From contig NZ_BMRZ01000003.1 in NCBI RefSeq assembly GCF_014648895.1, positions 620,001-684,000 of the forward strand: DNA of 64,000 bases, given 5' to 3'. Positions 8,471 through 22,849 of the stretch are shown here, piece after piece. The stretch is from Streptomyces tanashiensis. Lineage in GTDB: Bacteria; Actinomycetota; Actinomycetes; Streptomycetales; Streptomycetaceae. The notes beneath the pieces were generated by a model. It was not told where the DNA came from. It saw only the letters and a list, made by a program, of their open reading frames with translations, and made no database searches. Within the stretch, counting starts at the first letter, position 1, and the number at the start of each line of letters is the position of its first letter. The position numbers and the translations under genes were made by a program.

Positions 8471-10156
8471 ATGGCCAGAAAGACCGTGGCAGCTGCACTC
8501 GCCCTCGTGGCGGGAGCCGCTGTGGCCGTCACGGGCAACGCCCCGGCGCAGGCCGCCCCGCCCGGCGAGAAGGACGTCACCGCGGTGATGTTCGAATGGA
8601 ACTTCGCCTCGGTCGCCCGGGAGTGCACCGACCGCCTCGGCCCCGCCGGATACGGATACGTCCAGGTCTCCCCGCCCCAGGAGCACCTCCAGGGCGGCCA
8701 GTGGTGGACCTCCTACCAGCCGGTCAGCTACAAGATCGCCGGACGTCTCGGCGACCGCACCGCCTTCAAGAACATGATCGACACCTGCCACGCGGCGGGC
8801 GTCAAGGTCGTCGCCGACTCCGTCATCAACCACATGGCGAACGGGTCGGGCACGGGAACGGGCGGGACCCCGTTCTCCAAGTACGACTACCCCGGCCTCT
8901 ACTCGGGCGCCGACATGGACGACTGCCGGGCCGCCATCTCCAACTACCAGGACCGGGCGAACGTCCAGAACTGCGAACTGGTCCAGCTCCCCGACCTCGA
9001 CACCGGCGAGGACTACGTCCGCGGGAAGATAGCCGGGTACCTCAACGACCTGGCCTCCCTCGGCGTCGACGGCTTCCGGATCGACGCCGCCAAGCACATG
9101 CCGGCCGCCGACCTCGCGAACATCAAGTCCCGGCTGACGAACCCGGGCGTCTTCTGGAAGCAGGAGGCCATCCACGGCGCCGGCGAGGCCGTCTCCCCGA
9201 GCGAGTACCTCGGCAACGGCGACGTCCAGGAGTTCCGCTACGCCCGCGACCTCAAGCGCGTCCTGCAGAACGAGAAGCTCGCCTACCTCAAGAACTTCGG
9301 CGAGGCCTGGGGCTACATGCCCTCCGGCCAGTCCGGCGTCTTCGTCGACAACCACGACACCGAGCGCGGTGGCGACACCCTCAACTACAAGGACGGCGCG
9401 AACTACACCCTCGCCTCCGTCTTCATGCTCGCCTGGCCCTACGGCTCCCCGGACGTCCACTCCGGCTACGAGTGGACCGACAAGGACGCGGGCCCGCCCA
9501 ACGGCGGCCAGGTGAACGCCTGTTACACCGATGGCTGGAAGTGCCAGCACGCCTGGCGCGAGATCTCCTCCATGGTGGCCTTCCGCAACACCGCCCGCGG
9601 CCAGGCCGTCACGAACTGGTGGGACAACGGCGGCAACGCGATCGCGTTCGGCCGCGGCTCCAAGGCCTACGTGGCCATCAACCACGAGTCCTCGGCCCTG
9701 ACCCGCACCTTCCAGACCTCCCTGCCCGCCGGCGGCTACTGCGACGTGCAGAGCAACACCGCCGTCACGGTGAACTCCTCCGGTCAGTTCACGGCCACCC
9801 TCGCCGCGAACACCGCGCTCGCCCTCCACACCGGGGCCATGAACTGCGGCACCCAGCCGGTCACCGCCGGCGCCTCCTTCCAGGTGAACGCCACCACGGT
9901 CACCGGCCAGAACATCTACGTCACCGGCAACCGCGCCGAGCTCGGCAACTGGGCCCCCGCCTCCGCCCTCAAGCTCGACCCGGCCTCGTACCCCGTCTGG
10001 AAGCTGACGGTGTCCCTGCCCGCCGGAACGGCCTTCGAGTACAAGTACCTCCGCAAGGACGCCGCCGGGAACGTCACCTGGGAGTCCGGCGCCAACCGCA
10101 CCGCGACCGTCCCCGCCTCGGGCCAGGTCGTCCTGAACGACACCTTCCGCAACTGA
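8471..10156 (+). CDS. Secreted alpha-amylase (GH13) with C-terminal CBM20
   Basis: Secreted endo-acting starch hydrolase of 561 residues. AGGAGGAA at 8461-8468 fixes the ATG. Residues 1 to about 30 are a signal peptide ending in an AQA-type cleavage site. The catalytic barrel has nucleophile Asp205 in DGFRID, acid/base Glu232 in KQEAIHG and Asp296 in DNHDTERGG. From about residue 460 a starch-binding CBM20 is recognisable ([14 protein letters not shown] and a C-terminal VLNDTFRN). The layout matches classical Streptomyces Aml enzymes. It is preceded by an operator-like dyad and followed by a terminator hairpin before the pullulanase gene. Expression is probably maltose-inducible and glucose-repressed. 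Confidence 0.95.
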   Translation: MARKTVAAALALVAGAAVAVTGNAPAQAAPPGEKDVTAVMFEWNFASVARECTDRLGPAGYGYVQVSPPQEHLQGGQWWTSYQPVSYKIAGRLGDRTAFKNMIDTCHAAGVKVVADSVINHMANGSGTGTGGTPFSKYDYPGLYSGADMDDCRAAISNYQDRANVQNCELVQLPDLDTGEDYVRGKIAGYLNDLASLGVDGFRIDAAKHMPAADLANIKSRLTNPGVFWKQEAIHGAGEAVSPSEYLGNGDVQEFRYARDLKRVLQNEKLAYLKNFGEAWGYMPSGQSGVFVDNHDTERGGDTLNYKDGANYTLASVFMLAWPYGSPDVHSGYEWTDKDAGPPNGGQVNACYTDGWKCQHAWREISSMVAFRNTARGQAVTNWWDNGGNAIAFGRGSKAYVAINHESSALTRTFQTSLPAGGYCDVQSNTAVTVNSSGQFTATLAANTALALHTGAMNCGTQPVTAGASFQVNATTVTGQNIYVTGNRAELGNWAPASALKLDPASYPVWKLTVSLPAGTAFEYKYLRKDAAGNVTWESGANRTATVPASGQVVLNDTFRN

Positions 10157-10171
10157 GCCTCCCCCCACGCA

Positions 10172-10196
10172 AGGGCCGCCCCGCCGGGGCGGCCCT
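10172..10196 (+). terminator. Hairpin between amylase and pullulanase genes
   Basis: An 11-bp perfect stem (AGGGCCGCCCC with GGGGCGGCCCT) closes a 3-base loop and is followed by a pyrimidine-rich run. It lies 15 nt after the amylase stop and 30 nt before the pullulanase GTG, so it ends or attenuates transcription between the two genes. Confidence 0.7.
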
Positions 10197-10226
10197 CTCT
10201 TCCCGTACCTCCAGGGAGCACCCCCC

Positions 10227-15501
<5,275 letters not shown>

Positions 15502-15515
<14 letters not shown>

Positions 15516-16020
15516 GCGGCCGCTCCATCAGGGTGACCCCGTACCGGGTCCCGTCGGCGGCGAGCTTCCCCGGCTCCTCGCCGACGACCCGGTAGCCCGC
15601 GGCTTCGTAGTACGTACGGAGCCGCGGGTTGCTCGACACGCAGTCGAGCCGTGCGACCGCCCGCCCACGGGCCGCGATCCGTCCCTCGGCGTGCGCGAGC
15701 AGCGCCCGCCCCGTACCGGCGGGCGCGGCCTCCCGGTCGGCCATCAGCCGGTGGACGTACCCGGCGACCGGCGGCTGCGGCCCCCAGGCCTGCTCGTCCT
15801 CCCACCACAGCTCGTACGCGCCGACCGCCCGCCCCTCGTGGGACGCGAGCCACACCTCGCCCCCGGCGATCCGCTCCCGGAAGTGCTCGGCGCTCTTCCC
15901 GCCCGGCTTCCACTGGTCGATCCCGCTGCGCACCATCCAGCGCGCGGCCCCGTCGAACAACTCCACCAGAAGGTCGAGATCGCGTTCGTCCGCCTGCCGG
16001 AAGGTCACTTGTGTCGTCAT
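15502..16020 (-). CDS. GNAT-family N-acetyltransferase
   Basis: Acetyl-CoA-dependent acetyltransferase of about 172 residues. The acetyl-CoA binding region is around TGRALLAHAEGRIAARG, followed by the usual VSSNPRLRTYYEAAGY segment. The start is uncertain: ATG 16020 (MTTQVTFRQADERD) fits family N-termini, whereas ATG 16050 would add ten residues and has GGGGA upstream. The gene converges on pulA with a 14-nt overlap. The substrate is unknown. Confidence 0.85.
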
Positions 16021-16073
16021 GGCGATCACCGTAAGGGTGTGGCCAGACATCCGTTTCCCCAGGAGTGACCCCC

Positions 16074-16406
16074 ATGCCGCAGATCACCGTCGACTACTCC
16101 GCGCCGCTCGACCGGCGCGGCTTCGCGCGAGCCCTGCACCCGCTCGTCGTGGAGACGGTCGACACGACGCTCGACGCGTGCAAGACCCGGTTCCGCGAGG
16201 TCGAGGAGCTGGTCGTCGGCGACGGAGCCGCCGACGACGTCGTCGTGCACGTCGAGATCGCCCTGCTGTCCGGCCGTACCGACGAGGTCAAGGCCCGGCT
16301 CGCGGACGCCGTCCTCGACCTGCTGCCCGCCCACCTCAAGGCCACCGAGGGCGTCAGGCTCTCCGTCGAGATCCGCGACCTCGAGGCGTCCTACCGCAAG
16401 CGCTGA
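16074..16406 (+). CDS. CHMI-type tautomerase (5-carboxymethyl-2-hydroxymuconate isomerase family)
   Basis: Small protein of 110 residues with a tautomerase fold. AGGAG at 16061-16065 sets the ATG, and the second residue is proline. After methionine removal this becomes Pro1, the catalytic base of the 4-oxalocrotonate tautomerase superfamily. Length and body match the CHMI family. No homoprotocatechuate pathway genes are nearby, so the physiological substrate is unclear. Its last 16 nt overlap the convergent TetR gene. Confidence 0.8.
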   Translation: MPQITVDYSAPLDRRGFARALHPLVVETVDTTLDACKTRFREVEELVVGDGAADDVVVHVEIALLSGRTDEVKARLADAVLDLLPAHLKATEGVRLSVEIRDLEASYRKR

Positions 16407-17116
16407 TCGGGCAGGACCGGCGACGCCTGCGGGACGAGCGCGGCGAGGCGGGCCACCAGGTCCCCGAAGGGGCCGTCGGCCGGCTCGTCGGCGAGGATGC
16501 CGACCAGGATCCCGGCCATGTCCGCGTCGTACGCGGCGCTCACCGCGGCCAGCGCCGCGAAGTCGTGCACGAGCTGGAGCTCCAGCTCCGCGCGCGGGAC
16601 CCGGCGGCCGTCCAGCCACAGCAGCGCCGTCGACTCGGCGAGCGACACCCAGGAACGGACGACCAGTTCGAGCCGGGCGGAGGGCGTCTCGACCCGCAGG
16701 TGGGCCAGGATCTGCTCGTACGCGGCCTGCCGGACCTCGTCGATCATCGCGTTCGTCGTGGACGAGCCCACCGCGGGACCGCCGCGCATCAGCGCCGCGA
16801 AGCCGGGCCCGTGCTCGTCCACGAAGTCGAAGAACCGGCCCATCACCCGCAGCAGGCGCGCCCCGAGCGGCCCCCGTGCCGGCTCCACGAACCGGGCCGC
16901 CAGCTCGTCCGCCGCACGCCGCAGCGCCGCCTCGTAGAGGCTCTGCTTGCCGGGGAAGTAGTGGTAGACCAGCGGCCGCGAGATGCCCGCGGCCGCGGCG
17001 ATCTCGTCGATGGACACCTCATCGGGAGAGCGGTGGCTGAAGAGTTCGAGGGCCACCCCGATCAGCTGCTGCTTGCGCTCCTCGACGCCCATCCTGCGGC
17101 GTACACCGGTCGTCAT
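16391..17116 (-). CDS. TetR-family transcriptional regulator
   Basis: Regulator of 241 residues with an N-terminal TetR helix-turn-helix (VSIDEIAAAAGISRPLVYHY, residues 34-53) and a helical ligand-binding domain. It overlaps the convergent tautomerase gene by 16 nt and is divergent from the small membrane protein at 17154. Its targets are not evident; autoregulation or control of the neighbour is the usual expectation. Confidence 0.9.
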   Translation of the reverse strand: MTTGVRRRMGVEERKQQLIGVALELFSHRSPDEVSIDEIAAAAGISRPLVYHYFPGKQSLYEAALRRAADELAARFVEPARGPLGARLLRVMGRFFDFVDEHGPGFAALMRGGPAVGSSTTNAMIDEVRQAAYEQILAHLRVETPSARLELVVRSWVSLAESTALLWLDGRRVPRAELELQLVHDFAALAAVSAAYDADMAGILVGILADEPADGPFGDLVARLAALVPQASPVLPDQRLR

Positions 17117-17153
17117 ACGAACAGCCTAACCGCGTCCGTTACGCTCCTGCCCC

Positions 17154-17552
17154 ATGAGCGCTTCCGACCAGGACACCCCGACGGCCGAGGCTCCGGAGGC
17201 CGAAGAGCCCCGGGAGGCCGAAGAGGCCCAGGAAACCCCCGACTCCCCTGAACCCGAAGGCGAAGAGGAGTCCGCGGAGTCCGAGACGCCCGTCGGCGGG
17301 CTCACCCCGAAGCAGGCGCGGCGACTTCGCGTCGCCGCCGCGTCCGTGCTCCTGGTCGCCCTGGCCGTGGTGCTCGTCATCCGGCTCGCGAGCCGCACGT
17401 CCGTCCTGGTCGTCGGCGTGTACGGACTCGCCATGATCCTCTGCGGGATCGTGATCGAACTCTCCCGCAACGGCCGCACACGGCTCGGCACCTGGCTCCT
17501 GGTCGGAGGCCTCCTCACCGCCCTGGCCCTCGACTGGCTGGTCCTGCCCTAG
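17154..17552 (+). CDS. Small membrane protein with acidic N-terminus
   Basis: Unrecognised protein of 132 residues. Residues 1-50 are extremely acidic and proline-rich (repeated EAEE and EPEGEEE runs), and the rest has three hydrophobic helices at about 59-80, 83-104 and 112-131. Such proteins are common conserved membrane proteins in Streptomyces. It is divergent from the TetR gene. Its stop codon lies within a bidirectional terminator. Confidence 0.75.
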   Translation: MSASDQDTPTAEAPEAEEPREAEEAQETPDSPEPEGEEESAESETPVGGLTPKQARRLRVAAASVLLVALAVVLVIRLASRTSVLVVGVYGLAMILCGIVIELSRNGRTRLGTWLLVGGLLTALALDWLVLP

Positions 17553-17587
17553 GGGGTGTCCGGCCTGATCGGCAAGACACCCCCTAG
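17549..17587. terminator. Bidirectional terminator
   Basis: A perfect 12-bp stem, CTAGGGGGTGTC with GACACCCCCTAG, surrounds a 15-base loop. It lies between two converging genes and includes the TAG stop of the small membrane protein, so it can serve both. Confidence 0.75.
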
Positions 17588-17589
17588 CC

Positions 17590-18645
17590 CTACAGGTCGA
17601 GGACGAGCCGCTTCCCGGAACAGCGCGAGACGCAGATCAGCATCGAGTCGGCCCGCTCGTCGTCGGTGAGCAGCTCGTCGCGGTGGTCGACCTCGCCCTC
17701 CAGGACCCGCTGTCGGCAGGTCCCGCAGAAGCCCTGCCGGCAGGAGTACGTGATCCCCGGCAGCTCCTCGCGGACCGCCGACAGGAGCGACTGGTCGGCC
17801 GCCACCGTCAAGGTGCGTCCGGAGCGGCGCAGTTCGACCTCGAAGGCGGTGCCGCCGACCGTCGCGGCAGCCGTGAAGCGCTCCAGACGCGGCGCCCGGC
17901 CCTCCGGCATCGCCGCGCCCACCGCGTCCATCAGGCCGTCGGGCCCGCAGCAGTACACGGCCGTGTCGGCGGGCAGCCGGCCGAGGAACTCCAGCTCGGG
18001 GAAGCCGGATTCGTCCTCGGCGACGACGGTCACCCGGTCGTCACCCCCGAGCCGCGTGATCTCCTCCAGATACGGCATGGTGGCCCGGCTCCGCCCGCAG
18101 TACACGAGCCGCCAGTCCGCCCCGGCCGCCTCGGCGGCGCGCAGCATCGGCAGGACCGGCGTGATGCCGATGCCGCCGGCGACGAAGACGTACGCGGGGG
18201 AGTCGACCAGCGGGAAGCGGTTGCGGGGCCCGCGGATCTCGATCTCCACGCCCTCGTGGAGCTGCTCGTGCACCTCGCGCGAGCCGCCCCGGCCGTCCTC
18301 GATCAGCCGGGTGGCGACGGTGTACGCGTCCCCGTCGTCCGGATCCCCGCAGAGCGAGTACTGCCGGACGAGCCCGGAGGGCAGGACGAGGTCGACATGG
18401 GCGCCCGGCTGCCAGGCGGGCAGTCCGGCACCCTCCAGGCGGAGTTCGACGACGCCCTCGGCGGGCGTGGCGCGCCCGGCGACCAGGACCTTGCGGGGGA
18501 CGGTGCTGCCCCGCCCGTACCCGGAGACGGGCGTGTCGAGGGCCGGCATGGGCCAGAGCGGTGCCGTGGACATGCGGCTGCGGACGGCGCGGCGCACGAG
18601 CAGCGCGGCTCCGGCGACGAGGGCGACGGTGGTGAACCGGGGCAT
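17590..18645 (-). CDS. Flavin and 2Fe-2S reductase (phthalate dioxygenase reductase type)
   Basis: Protein of 351 residues with a hydrophobic N-terminal anchor, an FAD/FMN-binding barrel (RQYSLCGDP near 120), an NAD(P)-binding domain (VFVAGGIGITP) and a C-terminal plant-type ferredoxin domain. The 2Fe-2S ligands read CRQGFCGTC plus a later cysteine in LICVSRC. It moves electrons from NAD(P)H to a partner oxygenase or desaturase. The ATG at 18645 overlaps the stop of the upstream hydrolase by 1 nt (TGATG), so the two are co-translated. The partner is not identified, but PF10118-type proteins are often found with such reductases. Confidence 0.88.
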   Translation of the reverse strand: MPRFTTVALVAGAALLVRRAVRSRMSTAPLWPMPALDTPVSGYGRGSTVPRKVLVAGRATPAEGVVELRLEGAGLPAWQPGAHVDLVLPSGLVRQYSLCGDPDDGDAYTVATRLIEDGRGGSREVHEQLHEGVEIEIRGPRNRFPLVDSPAYVFVAGGIGITPVLPMLRAAEAAGADWRLVYCGRSRATMPYLEEITRLGGDDRVTVVAEDESGFPELEFLGRLPADTAVYCCGPDGLMDAVGAAMPEGRAPRLERFTAAATVGGTAFEVELRRSGRTLTVAADQSLLSAVREELPGITYSCRQGFCGTCRQRVLEGEVDHRDELLTDDERADSMLICVSRCSGKRLVLDL

Positions 18646-19529
18646 CAGCGGCCTCCGTTGGCGCCGGGGGAGGAGGCGAGGTAGGCCATGGCCTGCGCGG
18701 TGTCGCCCTCCTGGGAGGGGTGGTAGGCGCGGCTGAGGTAGCGGGGTATGGAGCGCAGCATGGCCGGGGTGGAGGGCAGGACGCCCTGCCGGCCCTTGCG
18801 GACGAAGTCCGCGAAGGAGGCCTTCGGGTCGAGCAGGCTGGGGTCGTTCTCCATGAAGAAGCGGATGCCCCGCTGCCAGAGGAAGACGAGCGCGGAGAAG
18901 GCGAGCGCCCAGGTGCGGGCGCGGCGCCGGTAGCCGCCGTCGAGGTGCATGAAGAGCTCGAAGGCGACCGCGCGGTGCTCGACCTCCTCCGCCCCGTGCC
19001 AGCGCAGCAGGTCCAGCATGGTCGGGTCGGCGCCGACCCGGTCGAGCGCGTCGGCGTTGAGGACCCAGTCGCCGAGGAAGGCGGTGTAGTGCTCGATGGC
19101 GGCGATCAGCGCGACCCGCTCCATGAGCCACCAGCGGCGCGGCCGGCCCGGCGGCAGGGTCCGGTCCCCGAGGAGCTTCTCGAAGAACCAGTCGACCTGC
19201 GCGGTGTACGGCGTGGGGTCGAGCCCCAGCTTCCGCAGGTGGGGGAGGACGTCGTCGTGGGCCTGGGAGTGGATGGCCTCCTGCCCGATGAAGCCGATGA
19301 CGTCCTCGCGCAGCCGGTCGTCGGTGATGTACGGCAGCGCCTGCTTGTACACATGGACGAACCAGCGCTCGCCGGCCGGCAGCAGCAGATGCAGCACGTT
19401 GATGGTGTGCGTGGTGAAGGGGTCGCCCGGTACCCAGTGGAGCGGCGTCTCTTCCCAGTCGAAGGAGACCTTGCGGGCCTTGAGCTCGACGTGCTCCGAC
19501 GCCACCGGTGCAGGCTGCGTATTAGACAT
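18645..19529 (-). CDS. Metal-dependent hydrolase, PF10118 family
   Basis: Protein of 294 residues resembling the actinobacterial metal-dependent hydrolase family (PF10118). Conserved metal-ligand candidates are IGQEAIHSQAHDD, AAIEHYTAFLGD and HGAEEVEHRAVAFE, an EH-rich pattern like diiron helical proteins. It is translationally coupled to the 2Fe-2S reductase that follows, which suggests the pair works as an oxygenase or desaturase-like system rather than a simple hydrolase. An in-frame open frame runs upstream to 20651 but is a shadow of another gene. The reaction is unknown. Confidence 0.8.
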   Translation of the reverse strand: MSNTQPAPVASEHVELKARKVSFDWEETPLHWVPGDPFTTHTINVLHLLLPAGERWFVHVYKQALPYITDDRLREDVIGFIGQEAIHSQAHDDVLPHLRKLGLDPTPYTAQVDWFFEKLLGDRTLPPGRPRRWWLMERVALIAAIEHYTAFLGDWVLNADALDRVGADPTMLDLLRWHGAEEVEHRAVAFELFMHLDGGYRRRARTWALAFSALVFLWQRGIRFFMENDPSLLDPKASFADFVRKGRQGVLPSTPAMLRSIPRYLSRAYHPSQEGDTAQAMAYLASSPGANGGR

Positions 19530-19591
19530 GACGTCAATGTACTGAGGGGTAAGGCGGTGGCAACAGGCCCGTGCGGCCTCTTTTTCCCGGA

Positions 19592-21874
19592 TCAGCGGAG
19601 GGCGTTCATCCGCGTCCCGTCCCGCAAGGTGCCCGCCAGGTCGGCGCGGGCGCCCGCCTTCGCCCGCAGCGTCAGGAGCGGGCCGTCCGAGCGGCCCTTC
19701 ACGCCGCCCGAGGTCTCCAGGGACGTGAAGTCCGGGCTGCCCGCCGCCAGGACGAACCAGTCGCCGCCCGGCGCCTGCCACAGGACGCCCGCCAGGACCC
19801 GGGGGTTCCGCACCCCGCAGGCCGCCGAGCCCTCGGAGCGGGCCGCGAGCGCGGCCGGGACCTCGGGCGACGGGACCAGGAACTGGGCGAGGACCCTGCT
19901 GCCCGTGCCTCGCCAGGTCTCCGCGCGCGTGCACACCCAGGTGGCCTGCCCGGCGCCGCCCGGCAGCGGCTGCCGGGCGAACCGCCAGGCGTTCACCGAC
20001 CGCACCCCGTGCGCCCACACCGCCGTCAGCCGGCAGGCCGTCCGCGCCCACGCCTCCCGCGCCTCGGGCCGCGTCGCGTCCTCGGGCGCGGCGGGCGGCC
20101 CCCACAGGAGCCGCGCGGGTGCCAACTCGCCGAGATCGGTGAGGAGCCGCACCCCTTCGCGGTCCCGGACCTGGAGCGTGTTCCAGCGGGCGCAGCCGCC
20201 GGACTGCGCGGGGCTCGGCACCGGATCGGTCACCCCGTCCCCGTCCCGTACGAGCCGCCGCGGCTCCTTCGCGGGCGCGAGGAGGTCCCGTACGGCCGTC
20301 TCCCGCACCCAGGGGGCCGTCAGGTAGCGGACGTTGCCCGCCGCGCGGGACACGACGAGCGCCGCCGCACCGACCGTGTCCGCCGCGTCCGTCCGCGCGA
20401 AGTCCAGCGCGGCGCCCGCCGTCCCCTCGACGGGCTCCGCGTACCGCACGGCCCGCAGCCCGTCGTGGAAGAGCACCACCCGCATCGCGTCGACCCGGCC
20501 GGCGAACAGCAGCTGCGGCGGGCCCATCGGCGGCCCGACGGGCGTCCCCGGCGTCGCGGAGGACCGTACGGAGCCGCCGGGCCGGGCCCACACGGCGAGC
20601 GCCCGCCGCAGCAGCGCGCTGTCCCCGGTCAGGCCGCCGCGCGCGGGCCACACCGAGAAGTCCTGCCGCGTCGCCCCCGGCCAGACCGCGGGATCCACGC
20701 GCTTGAGCGCGCCGGGCTCCAGGGCCGCCTCGGCGGCGGGGTTACGGGCGTACGAGGGCGCGGCAGCACCGTTTCTGCCCCAGCCGTCCCCGGGGAGCCC
20801 GAGGAGCGTCCCGCACACCACGAGCGCCACGACGGCGACGAACGCGGCCCGGGCGTGCTGCCGCCGCCGCATCAGATCGGTCGGCCGCGCCTGCAGGGCA
20901 CACGGGTCGAACTCGTCCGACTCCAGCAGAGCGGCACCACTGAGCCGCCGCGGGGGCGTGGAGCCCGCCGTGGAGCCCGCAGTGGAGCCTCCTGCGGAGC
21001 CCGCCGTGGAGCCCCCTGCGGAGTCCGCCGTGGAGCCCTCCGCGGCCCCCGGGGTGCGAGCGGGGCCTCCGGGGCCGCCCGGGCCCGTGGCGCTCCCGGG
21101 GCCGCCCGGCCCAACTCCCGGCCCAACTCCCGGCCCGCCGCCGCGGCGGCCGCCGGTCCTGGCGGGGCCGCCCTGTTCGCCGACCCGGTCGGAGCGGCCG
21201 GCCCGGGCGCCGGGGCCGGGGGTGCCGTCGGGTGCGTCCGGGGCTCCGCCCGGGGCTCCGTCCGGCTCCCCGGCCCTCCCCGGTCCGGCCTGCCCGGCGG
21301 GGTCGTCCGTCGCGTCCAGCGCGTCCGCCTCCGCCAGCGCCGCCGCCGGGTCCTCGACGCCCGCCGCCGCCAGCACCCGGAGGACCTCCGGGTCGCCCTG
21401 GCGCTCCAGGCCGCGGAGCACGTACGCCGCGCGGCCGGGACCGGAGAGCCGGGACAGCCGCTGGTCCAGGGCGAGTTCGTCGGCGCCGCCCACCCGGGGG
21501 AAGAGCCGCAGCCCCCACACGTGCGGCAGCAGCGGCGGGAACTGCGCCCGGCGCGGCAGCGCGAGGCGCCGGAGCGGCAGCCCGGCGATCAGCGCCTGCC
21601 GCAGCACCTCGCCGCGCACGTACGCGTAGCCCGGATCCACCGCGTCCTCGGCCCGACGGGGCCCGGGGACCCCCGGGCCCGGCACCCGGCGGCGCGGCAG
21701 CGACCGCTGGACGAGGGCGTGGGCGGTCAGCACCCGGCGGTTGCGGCCGAGCGCCGGCGGCAGGACGAGATAGGCGATGCGGACGAGCCGCGGATACCGC
21801 TCGACGAGCGCGGCCTCGGCCTGCTCGACGTCGACCGGGCCCACGGGCGAGGGAACGAGATCCTGGGTGCTCAC
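19592..21874 (-). CDS. Large Streptomyces protein of unknown function with one membrane helix
   Basis: Unrecognised protein of 760 residues. The first 190 residues are helical and vaguely like a sigma-factor region (EERYPRLVRIAYLVLPP-like start and a DPEVLRVLAAAGV segment). Residues about 195-310 are low complexity, rich in Gly, Pro, Ala, Ser and Thr. One transmembrane helix (AFVAVVALVVCGTLLGL, about 350-370) is followed by an extracytoplasmic domain with paired cysteines (GGCARWN, ARTACRL, ATWVCTR, SAACGVR). This suggests a membrane-anchored protein with a cytoplasmic helical head and a disulfide-bonded outer domain. It is a separate unit between the hydrolase and the phosphatase. Confidence 0.75.
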   Translation of the reverse strand: MSTQDLVPSPVGPVDVEQAEAALVERYPRLVRIAYLVLPPALGRNRRVLTAHALVQRSLPRRRVPGPGVPGPRRAEDAVDPGYAYVRGEVLRQALIAGLPLRRLALPRRAQFPPLLPHVWGLRLFPRVGGADELALDQRLSRLSGPGRAAYVLRGLERQGDPEVLRVLAAAGVEDPAAALAEADALDATDDPAGQAGPGRAGEPDGAPGGAPDAPDGTPGPGARAGRSDRVGEQGGPARTGGRRGGGPGVGPGVGPGGPGSATGPGGPGGPARTPGAAEGSTADSAGGSTAGSAGGSTAGSTAGSTPPRRLSGAALLESDEFDPCALQARPTDLMRRRQHARAAFVAVVALVVCGTLLGLPGDGWGRNGAAAPSYARNPAAEAALEPGALKRVDPAVWPGATRQDFSVWPARGGLTGDSALLRRALAVWARPGGSVRSSATPGTPVGPPMGPPQLLFAGRVDAMRVVLFHDGLRAVRYAEPVEGTAGAALDFARTDAADTVGAAALVVSRAAGNVRYLTAPWVRETAVRDLLAPAKEPRRLVRDGDGVTDPVPSPAQSGGCARWNTLQVRDREGVRLLTDLGELAPARLLWGPPAAPEDATRPEAREAWARTACRLTAVWAHGVRSVNAWRFARQPLPGGAGQATWVCTRAETWRGTGSRVLAQFLVPSPEVPAALAARSEGSAACGVRNPRVLAGVLWQAPGGDWFVLAAGSPDFTSLETSGGVKGRSDGPLLTLRAKAGARADLAGTLRDGTRMNALR
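20958..21041. repeat. 12/24-bp tandem repeat coding for a Gly-Ser-Thr linker
   Basis: Seven units of 12 bases, each beginning with GTGGAGCC or GCGGAG on the + strand, encode a repeated GGSTAGS-like linker in the 760-residue protein. Units vary by single bases and pair into 24-base blocks. Length variation between strains is likely. Confidence 0.7.
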
Positions 21875-21927
21875 GTTCAGCAGAACGAGCGATTCTTCCG
21901 ATGGTCACCCCGGCCCCGTCGGGGGCG

Positions 21928-22728
21928 TCAGGCCGCCGAGACCGTCAGCCGCTCGCGGATCAGCTCCGTCACCTCGTCCGGGACGCCGAGCCCCTCCCGT
22001 ACGTACTTCTCCATCGACCCGTGCCGGACCGCCACCTCGTCGAGCGCCGCGTCCAGGTACTCCGGCAGGACCCCGATCAGTTCGAGCGCGAGGTCGGGGT
22101 CGCCGCCCTGGGCCGTGAACCCCTCGATCATCGGTGCGAACGCCACCCGCACCGCCGGGTTGACCGCCAGGTACTCGGCCCGCACCGTCTCCTCGTCCGC
22201 GCCGAGCAGCGACAGGACGACCGTCGCCGCCCAGCCCGTACGGTCCTTGCCCGCCGAGCAGTGGAAGAGCAGCGGCCCGGCGCCCGGCGTGCCGAGCTCG
22301 CCGAGCAGGGCGCGGTAGGAGGCGCGGGCGGAGTCGCCGGAGACGAAGGTCCGGTAGGTCCGGGCGAAGGCCGCCCGCACCCGGCCCCCGCCGAGGTGCT
22401 CCTCGGCGAGCGCCGGGTCGGTGAGCAGGGCCTTCAGGCGCGCGGCGGGCGGCAGTCCGCTGCCGGCCAGGTAGTCGGCGAGGACGTCCGCGACGAGCAG
22501 CCGGGCGCCGGGCGGCAGCCGGTCCGGCCGGTCGCCGCGCTCGGTCTCCGTCCGGAAGTCGACGACCGTACGGATGCCCAGGCCGGCGACGGCGGGCTCG
22601 GCCGGGTCGAGCCGGTCGAGCTGCGCGGAGCGGAGGACGAGACCGGACCGGACCGACCGCCCGTCACCGAGCGGCAGTCCGCCGAGATCGCGGAGGTTGG
22701 CGACGGAGGCGGCGGGGATGGCGGACAT
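21928..22728 (-). CDS. Tyrosine-protein phosphatase (PtpB-like)
   Basis: Protein of 266 residues with the phosphatase loop HCSAGKDRTGW (Cys nucleophile, C-x5-R) near residue 155 and an N-terminal NLRDLGG motif, both typical of the Y_phosphatase3/PtpB family. Such enzymes dephosphorylate phosphotyrosine and sometimes phosphoinositides. GAGGAG directly before ATG 22728 fixes the start, and the longer open frame to 23145 lacks support. It is in tandem with the upstream epimerase gene but separated by 121 nt. Confidence 0.9.
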   Translation of the reverse strand: MSAIPAASVANLRDLGGLPLGDGRSVRSGLVLRSAQLDRLDPAEPAVAGLGIRTVVDFRTETERGDRPDRLPPGARLLVADVLADYLAGSGLPPAARLKALLTDPALAEEHLGGGRVRAAFARTYRTFVSGDSARASYRALLGELGTPGAGPLLFHCSAGKDRTGWAATVVLSLLGADEETVRAEYLAVNPAVRVAFAPMIEGFTAQGGDPDLALELIGVLPEYLDAALDEVAVRHGSMEKYVREGLGVPDEVTELIRERLTVSAA

Positions 22729-22849
22729 GGCGTCGACTCCTCCGGTTTCGTGCGTGTTCCTGTCGACCGTAGTGGATCGTCCCGGTCCGGGCAGGTCCGC
22801 GTACTCCCGGACGCCCCCGGCGGGAACTCCCCGCCGCGCCCCCGCCGCC

